From: Alphaproteobacteria bacterium
GTDB taxonomy: Bacteria > Pseudomonadota > Alphaproteobacteria > Rhizobiales > Aestuariivirgaceae
NCBI GenBank assembly: GCA_005884715.1
Contig: VAZZ01000270.1
Location: 1 to 10,258 of the forward strand
Length of the DNA stretch: 10,258 nucleotides
Reading direction: 5' to 3'
Part shown: one piece after another, positions 6,688 to 10,258 of the stretch
Layout: every line of letters starts with the position of its first letter
Numbering within the stretch: position 1 is the first letter of the stretch
Program-made: the position numbers and the translations under genes
The notes under the pieces: model-generated
What the model was told of the DNA's origin: nothing
Seen by the model: the letters and a program-made list of their open reading frames with translations, nothing else
The model's database searches: none

Positions 6688-7044
6688 TTGACTTTCATCA
6701 GCTTCGGCATATCCCGCATGGCATGGATGGCATCACCCGTTCTTGTCGGCTTGCTGCTTGTGGCCGCACCACAACTGGCGGCAGCCGCCACGAGCGAGGT
6801 GACTGTGAAGATCGCCAATTTCACCTTTTCACCGGCCGACCTCACCATCACGCCTGGCACGACAGTGACCTGGGTCAATAATGATGATATCCCGCATGCC
6901 GTGGTCGAGACTGAAAAGACGTTTCGTTCGAAAGCTCTCGATACGGACGATAAGTTCTCCTTCACCTTCACAAACCCAGGAGAATTCAGCTATTTCTGTT
7001 CGCTGCACCCGCACATGACCGGCAAGATCACGGTGAAAAAATGA
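6688..7044 (+). CDS. Amicyanin/pseudoazurin-like cupredoxin, secreted
   Basis: A 118-residue type 1 copper protein. A signal peptide covers about residues 1-34 (MASPVLVGLLLVAAP then AAAA before TSEVTV). The mature part is a single cupredoxin domain with ligands His70 in DDIPHAV, Cys104, His107 and Met110 in FCSLHPHM, the compact C-x2-H-x2-M spacing of amicyanins. It should be a periplasmic one-electron carrier or copper-binding protein. The start is TTG 6688, supported by AGGAG 7 bp upstream. It lies 24 bp after the phosphoesterase and upstream of the ECF sigma gene; this order suggests it is a member or target of that regulon. No methylamine dehydrogenase genes are present, so the classical amicyanin role is not supported here. 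Confidence 0.9.
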   Translation: MTFISFGISRMAWMASPVLVGLLLVAAPQLAAAATSEVTVKIANFTFSPADLTITPGTTVTWVNNDDIPHAVVETEKTFRSKALDTDDKFSFTFTNPGEFSYFCSLHPHMTGKITVKK

Positions 7045-7174
7045 GTAGGCCCGTCGGTTGCGGTTCTGAAAACTGGTCATGAACGGTTGCCTGTCGTCAG
7101 TGGCGGCAATGCCAGGCAATTCTGCCGGCCGATGGCTTGATGGCGCAGGCTGGCTGCGATCCTTTTTGCCGGCG

Positions 7175-7807
7175 ATGTCGCATGCGGTCCTTCCCGCCGA
7201 GGGCGGCACTGAGGTCCGGACGGAGCGCGCTCATGCCGAAGGCGCTGCGCGCTTTCAGGATGTCATCCTGCCCCATCTCGATGCCGCGCATAATCTCGCG
7301 CGTTATCTGAGTGGCGATGCCACTGCCGCTGAGGACATCGTGCAGGAAGCCTATCTCAGGGCATTTCGGGCATTCGGGCAATTTCGCGGAGGCAGTTCCA
7401 AGGCGTGGATACTGACCATCGTGCGCAACTGCCACCTCAACTGGCGCGCCGACCAGCAACGGCGAGCGAATATCGAACCGCTCGAAAGCATGTCGCACGC
7501 CGATGATCCGGCCTTCGAGGACGCCGATATCTCGGAACGTGCTGATTTGCCCCGCGAGGAGATCACGCCTGAAACGATCCTCGCCCAGCGCATGGAGGCC
7601 GATGAGGTTCGCCTGGTGCTGGCAGGCCTGCCGGAAGCGTTTCGCGAGGCGCTCGTCCTGCGCGAACTCGAATGCCTCTCCTATCGCGAGATCTCGGATG
7701 TCACATCCATCCCGATCGGGACCGTGATGTCCAGGCTCGCCCGGGCGCGCGCCATATTCGCGACCGCTTGGCGGCAACGTCTCGCTGCCGGAAAGAAGCC
7801 CCGATGA
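7175..7807 (+). CDS. ECF-family RNA polymerase sigma factor
   Basis: A 210-residue sigma factor with only regions 2 and 4. Region 2 includes [11 protein letters not shown], the [11 protein letters not shown] helix (54-64) and the AWILTIVRN promoter-melting segment (77-85). Region 4 covers about 144-203 with [22 protein letters not shown] and the helix-turn-helix [14 protein letters not shown] (179-192). The linker (100-135) is acidic and longer than in minimal ECFs. The frame is open back to 7079, but the first 32 residues from there look non-coding and no start has a clear ribosome site; I prefer ATG 7175 with low certainty. Its stop overlaps the anti-sigma start (ATGA), which signals translational coupling. 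It probably controls envelope or copper-stress genes, including its own operon. Confidence 0.88.
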   Translation: MSHAVLPAEGGTEVRTERAHAEGAARFQDVILPHLDAAHNLARYLSGDATAAEDIVQEAYLRAFRAFGQFRGGSSKAWILTIVRNCHLNWRADQQRRANIEPLESMSHADDPAFEDADISERADLPREEITPETILAQRMEADEVRLVLAGLPEAFREALVLRELECLSYREISDVTSIPIGTVMSRLARARAIFATAWRQRLAAGKKPR

Positions 7808-8589
7808 TCCGCCCCTGCGCTGAGTGGAATCTCTTGCTTCATGGTTATGCCGATGGCGAGCTCGATGCCGCCAACGCGCTCAAATTTGAACAGCATCTCG
7901 GGAGTTGTGGCGGCTGCGCTGCGGAACTCCAGCGTGTCATGGCCCTGAAACAGGCCATCGCGCAGGATCAGGTCTCCTGGCCGGCGTCGCCTGCGCTGAA
8001 GGAGCGCGTCGCCGCAGCGCTCAGGCGTGAGACCTCGATGCGATCAGCGTTGCCGGCAGTGGCAGGTACTTCCCTTCTGTCGCGGCTATTCGACCATGTC
8101 AGACGCTGGAGCCTGGTGCCATCCATGGCAATTCTGGCGGCCGGCGTGTTTTTGATGCTGGCGCGGCCCGAGACCGGGATGTCGCTGCAGGATGAGCTCG
8201 TCGCGAGTCATGTCCGCTCGCTCCTCGCCAATCACCTCACCGATGTCGAGACATCTGATCAGCACACGGTCAAGCCCTGGTTCACCGGCAAGATCGACTT
8301 CTCGCCTCCCGTCGTCGATCTGGCAAGCCGCGGCTTTCCGCTGGTCGGCGGGCGCGTCGATTATGTCGGCGGGCGGGTGGTGGCGGCGCTGATCTACAGG
8401 CGCAATGGACATGTGATCAATGTCTTCATCTGGCCGAGCCTGACGGCGTCAAACGCAACGATGGAACGTGAGGGGTATAATCTGGTCAATTGGAAGCAAG
8501 CCGAACTGAGCATCTGGCTCGTCTCCGATCTCAACCCCGTCGAACTCAAGGAATTCAAGGAGGATTTTGCCGAGACGGCCCCGAAATAA
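7804..8589 (+). CDS. Membrane anti-sigma factor with zinc-binding (ZAS) motif
   Basis: A 261-residue cognate anti-sigma of the preceding ECF. The cytoplasmic N-terminus has the ZAS signature His31-x3-Cys35-x2-Cys38 (QHLGSCGGC), preceded by [11 protein letters not shown], the usual start of zf-HC2 anti-sigmas. One transmembrane helix lies at about 104-120 ([16 protein letters not shown]). The periplasmic C-terminal part, with [20 protein letters not shown] and IWLVSDLN, matches the sensor domain seen in this anti-sigma group. It should hold the sigma inactive at the inner membrane until a signal, perhaps redox or metal through the Cys/His site, releases it. The ATG at 7804 overlaps the sigma stop by 4 nt. 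Its stop codon directly abuts the stop of nrsF on the other strand. Confidence 0.88.
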   Translation: MIRPCAEWNLLLHGYADGELDAANALKFEQHLGSCGGCAAELQRVMALKQAIAQDQVSWPASPALKERVAAALRRETSMRSALPAVAGTSLLSRLFDHVRRWSLVPSMAILAAGVFLMLARPETGMSLQDELVASHVRSLLANHLTDVETSDQHTVKPWFTGKIDFSPPVVDLASRGFPLVGGRVDYVGGRVVAALIYRRNGHVINVFIWPSLTASNATMEREGYNLVNWKQAELSIWLVSDLNPVELKEFKEDFAETAPK

Positions 8590-9228
8590 CTACCAGGCAA
8601 GCCAGCGCTTACCTGCGAAATAGCCGATCAGAGTAACGAGACCAATGGCTAGCGAATACCAGACCACGACAAAGAGTGGACTGTCATTGGGGCAATGGAA
8701 GACAAAGAGCGCTGCGCCGATGCCGGCGGAAGAGAGACCGGCGAGTGCTCCTGCGAGACCCGGATTGGATGGGGCGCCGTATCTCAGAGCGGCAAAAAAT
8801 GCCAGCAAAGGTCCGATGGAAAGCGAGCAGATTGCAAAAAAGCAGAAAAGCGGCTTGATGCCGATCATGCCCGGCAGCCAGGTTGAGGACGGCATCACAA
8901 GGAGTTCGGCCAGGACCGCGGCGAGAAGCATGCCGGGGGCCAAAGCGATGAGCCACAGCCGGCGCCCCGGAGAGGCCTCGGGACGAAAAATCTGGAGCAC
9001 AAGGCCGATGGCGCTCGCCGCAAGGGTGAGCGTGAAGATGAATTTGAACAGGAACCGGTAGGTTTGGGCGGCCTCGGCAATGTCCGGCCGGTGGCTCAGC
9101 ATGGACATGAACAGGATGGCGGCAATGACGCCTCCAGCGACGAGCGCGCAAATAATGGCGGTGCGCGGCCTGGGCGACCTGACGGCCTGATCCTTGGCCA
9201 GTGCGGCAATGAGATCATCCGTCTTCAC
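8590..9228 (-). CDS. nrsF: NrsF family anti-sigma factor (DUF1109)
   Basis: A 212-residue inner-membrane protein with about six transmembrane helices and the DUF1109 hallmarks: LRYGAPSNPGLAGALAGL (148-165) and the HCPNDSPLFVVVWY block (178-191). It should bind and inactivate SigF at the membrane. In Caulobacter NrsF two conserved Cys are, as I recall, needed to respond to chromate and cadmium; Cys129 (KPLFCFF) and Cys179 (FHCPND) sit at the corresponding places, and both are present. Extra Cys occur at 27 and 134. The start is GTG 9228, overlapping the sigF stop (GTGA) with GGAG just upstream, so the pair is translationally coupled. The 3' end touches the stop of the opposing anti-sigma gene with no intergenic base. 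Confidence 0.88.
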   Translation of the reverse strand: MKTDDLIAALAKDQAVRSPRPRTAIICALVAGGVIAAILFMSMLSHRPDIAEAAQTYRFLFKFIFTLTLAASAIGLVLQIFRPEASPGRRLWLIALAPGMLLAAVLAELLVMPSSTWLPGMIGIKPLFCFFAICSLSIGPLLAFFAALRYGAPSNPGLAGALAGLSSAGIGAALFVFHCPNDSPLFVVVWYSLAIGLVTLIGYFAGKRWLAW

Positions 9229-9779
9229 GTCTTCTGCTCCCGGTAAATGACGGCGAGCGCCTTCACGGCGCGATGCAAGGTCACGCGAATGGCACCTTCC
9301 GTCATGTTCAGGCGCTCGGCCGTCTGGCGCACCGAAGCGCCCTCGATGGTCAGGAAGCGCACCACGTTGCGCTGTTTCTCATTCAGCTGGTCCAGCATGC
9401 GGCTGACGTCATAGCCATCGAGCGCGCCCGACGCCGTATCTTCCGCCGCCAGGCTTTCGCTCACATCCTCGATCGGCACCTGGGGGCTCTTGCCGCGGCG
9501 GCGCATCTGGTCGATGAACTTGTTGCGGCAGATGGCCGAAATCCAGGGACCGATAGGGCGATCGCTGTCCCAGGTCTGGCGCTTCAGGTGAATGGCCAGC
9601 AGCGTGTCTTGGACGACGTCCTCGGCCTCGCTGGGGCCGAGGCCGAAACGGGCCAGGTTGCGGCGTGCCGCGGCACGAATAGAGGGCGTCACCGCCCTCA
9701 GGAATGTCCCGTAAGCGGCTTCATCGCCAGCCATGGCGGCGCGCATCAGCACGGCCCATTCCTCCTCGAAAGCATTCAT
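9225..9779 (-). CDS. sigF: SigF-like ECF sigma factor
   Basis: A 184-residue ECF sigma. Region 2 spans about 24-97: the [19 protein letters not shown] helix (53-71), [16 protein letters not shown] (75-90) and the basic MRRRGK (92-97). Region 4 spans about 128-178: [18 protein letters not shown] and the helix-turn-helix [17 protein letters not shown] (159-175). Its coupling to a DUF1109 anti-sigma and its divergence from a DUF2282 gene match the SigF/NrsF system of Caulobacter and relatives, which responds to heavy metals. The ATG at 9779 follows an AAGGGAAAG stretch. A SigF-type promoter sits 20 bp upstream (9799-9824), predicting positive autoregulation once NrsF releases the factor. Confidence 0.9.
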   Translation of the reverse strand: MNAFEEEWAVLMRAAMAGDEAAYGTFLRAVTPSIRAAARRNLARFGLGPSEAEDVVQDTLLAIHLKRQTWDSDRPIGPWISAICRNKFIDQMRRRGKSPQVPIEDVSESLAAEDTASGALDGYDVSRMLDQLNEKQRNVVRFLTIEGASVRQTAERLNMTEGAIRVTLHRAVKALAVIYREQKT

Positions 9780-9798
9780 TATCCGCGTCTTTCCCTTC

Positions 9799-9824
9799 TT
9801 CGCCGGTCGCGGTCAAGATGTTAC
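9799..9824 (-). promoter_or_regulatory. SigF-type promoter of sigF-nrsF
   Basis: On the minus strand: GTAACA (9824-9819), 16 bp, CGAA (9802-9799), preceded by T to give TGTAACA. This agrees with the SigF motif I recall from Caulobacter (GTAACC-N16-CGAA). The predicted transcript start is about 10 bp before the sigF ATG. Confidence 0.65.
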
Positions 9825-9880
9825 ATGCTCAACGAATTATCACGTCGGCGTCATCAGGCGGCAGAATTTTTACTTGGTCT

Positions 9881-9906
9881 GTAATGCTGCCCGCCATTCC
9901 CCCGAA
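9881..9906 (+). promoter_or_regulatory. SigF-type promoter of bufA
   Basis: GTAATG (9881-9886), 16 bp, CGAA (9903-9906), also preceded by T. The spacing is identical to the divergent sigF promoter. The predicted transcript start, about 9913, coincides with the beginning of the hairpin in the bufA leader. Confidence 0.65.
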
Positions 9907-9911
9907 TACGT

Positions 9912-9945
9912 CCATATGAGCCAACAGGGGCTCATTTTCATATGG
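9912..9945 (+). promoter_or_regulatory. 5'-leader hairpin ending at the bufA Shine-Dalgarno site
   Basis: CCATATG (9912-9918) pairs with CATATGG (9939-9945), and inside ATGAGCC (9916-9922) pairs with GGCTCAT (9929-9935) around AACAGG. The two pairings share bases, so they are nested or alternative. The right outer arm includes the first two Gs of the GGAGGAG ribosome site (9944-9950). It may stabilise the mRNA 5' end or modulate translation. Confidence 0.5.
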
Positions 9946-9954
9946 AGGAGACAC

Positions 9955-10224
9955 ATGAATCGCCGTTCCCTCAACCTCGCTCTGGCGGGTTCCCTTGCTA
10001 CGGCCGTAGCCATGCTCGCCATTCCGGCCAAAGCGCAGGAGACCGAGAAATGCTATGGCGTCGCCATGAAAGGCCAGAATGACTGCAAGGCCGGCATGCA
10101 TGACTGCAAGGGCATGTCGACGGCCGATTATGATGGTGAATCCTTCAAGCTGGTACCCAAGGGCACTTGCACATCGATGACGACGCCAAAGGGCAAAGGT
10201 ACTCTGGAGCCGATGAAGTCATAA
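9955..10224 (+). CDS. bufA1: Bufferin precursor (BufA1 type, DUF2282)
   Basis: An 89-residue exported peptide precursor. A Sec signal peptide (about 1-27, [20 protein letters not shown]) precedes a short core with four Cys: Cys33 in EKCYGVA, Cys44 in GQNDC, Cys51 in MHDCKG and Cys72 in PKGTC. This is the DUF2282/BUF_6-12Cys pattern. In Caulobacter such precursors are modified on Cys by a BufB (DUF692/MNIO) enzyme with BufC and act as periplasmic copper-binding bufferins. ATG 9955 has a strong GGAGGAG 4 bp upstream; a longer open frame back to 9733 crosses the promoter and is not real. It has its own SigF-type promoter. The next reading frame begins in a TAATG overlap, so modification genes probably follow beyond the edge. 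Confidence 0.9.
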   Translation: MNRRSLNLALAGSLATAVAMLAIPAKAQETEKCYGVAMKGQNDCKAGMHDCKGMSTADYDGESFKLVPKGTCTSMTTPKGKGTLEPMKS

Positions 10225-10258
10225 TGACGACGATCGTATCAAAAGCCATCCTGGCTGC
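10224..10258 (+). CDS. Start of a downstream operon gene (partial, cut by window end)
   Basis: An ATG at 10224 overlaps the bufA stop (TAATG) and reads [11 protein letters not shown] to the window end. The coupling suggests the next gene of the bufferin operon. Eleven residues do not allow a name: bufB, bufC or a DoxX gene (bufD) would be expected from the family context. Confidence 0.45.
   Translation, partial: MTTIVSKAILA

Noticed and set aside
6688..7044. Amicyanin of a methylamine dehydrogenase system linked to tmm
   Set aside because: No mau genes are present and tmm lies about 2.6 kb away on the other strand; the neighbours point to an ECF-regulated operon.
9273..9884. A 203-codon + strand open frame opposite sigF
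   Set aside because: Antisense shadow of sigF that crosses the divergent promoter region.
9933..9939. A rho-independent terminator formed by the bufA leader hairpin plus TTTT
   Set aside because: The T run is only four bases and the hairpin lies between a promoter and a strong ribosome site, so a leader role is likelier, although attenuation cannot be excluded.

Overview
The window looks like chromosomal DNA from an alphaproteobacterium, most likely Hyphomicrobiales (Rhizobiales). It is GC-rich, its intergenic repeats are of a kind common in that order, and the gene families (SigF/NrsF, BufA/DUF2282, ZAS-type ECF/anti-sigma with cupredoxin, bacterial trimethylamine monooxygenase) fit. No sequence search was run; names rest on motif and family recognition.

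Left part (1-1752): a class I SAM-dependent methyltransferase and a secreted cupredoxin-like copper protein, both on +, then a gene-free stretch of about 380 bp filled by two palindrome-rich repeat elements.

Middle (1753-5303): on the minus strand, a flavin monooxygenase matching trimethylamine monooxygenase (Tmm) is followed by a DUF2332 gene broken by a one-base frameshift. The Tmm frame has no stop where the family normally ends and runs about 57 codons into DUF2332 in another frame. A conserved hypothetical gene is divergent from tmm; the shared intergenic region has three CCAATT(C/T)T boxes spaced 21 and 11 bp. Next comes a 380-bp unit: a GIY-YIG endonuclease pseudogene bracketed by a perfect 35-bp inverted repeat, each arm itself a hairpin.

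Right part (5304-10258): after a gene-free stretch with 22-bp-periodic repeats comes a + strand set: calcineurin-like phosphoesterase, amicyanin-like cupredoxin, ECF sigma factor, zinc-type membrane anti-sigma factor. It meets tail to tail, with no gap, a second sigma/anti-sigma pair on the minus strand: SigF-like ECF and NrsF (DUF1109). Divergent from sigF is a bufferin precursor gene (DUF2282, bufA) whose operon continues past the window edge. Both sides of the sigF/bufA intergenic region carry a GTAA(C/T)(A/G)-N16-CGAA promoter, which predicts SigF autoregulation and SigF control of bufA.

Taken together, the right half looks like two adjacent envelope-stress/copper circuits, each pairing an ECF sigma and membrane anti-sigma with an exported copper-binding product. 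The least explained element is the inverted-repeat-bracketed GIY-YIG unit.
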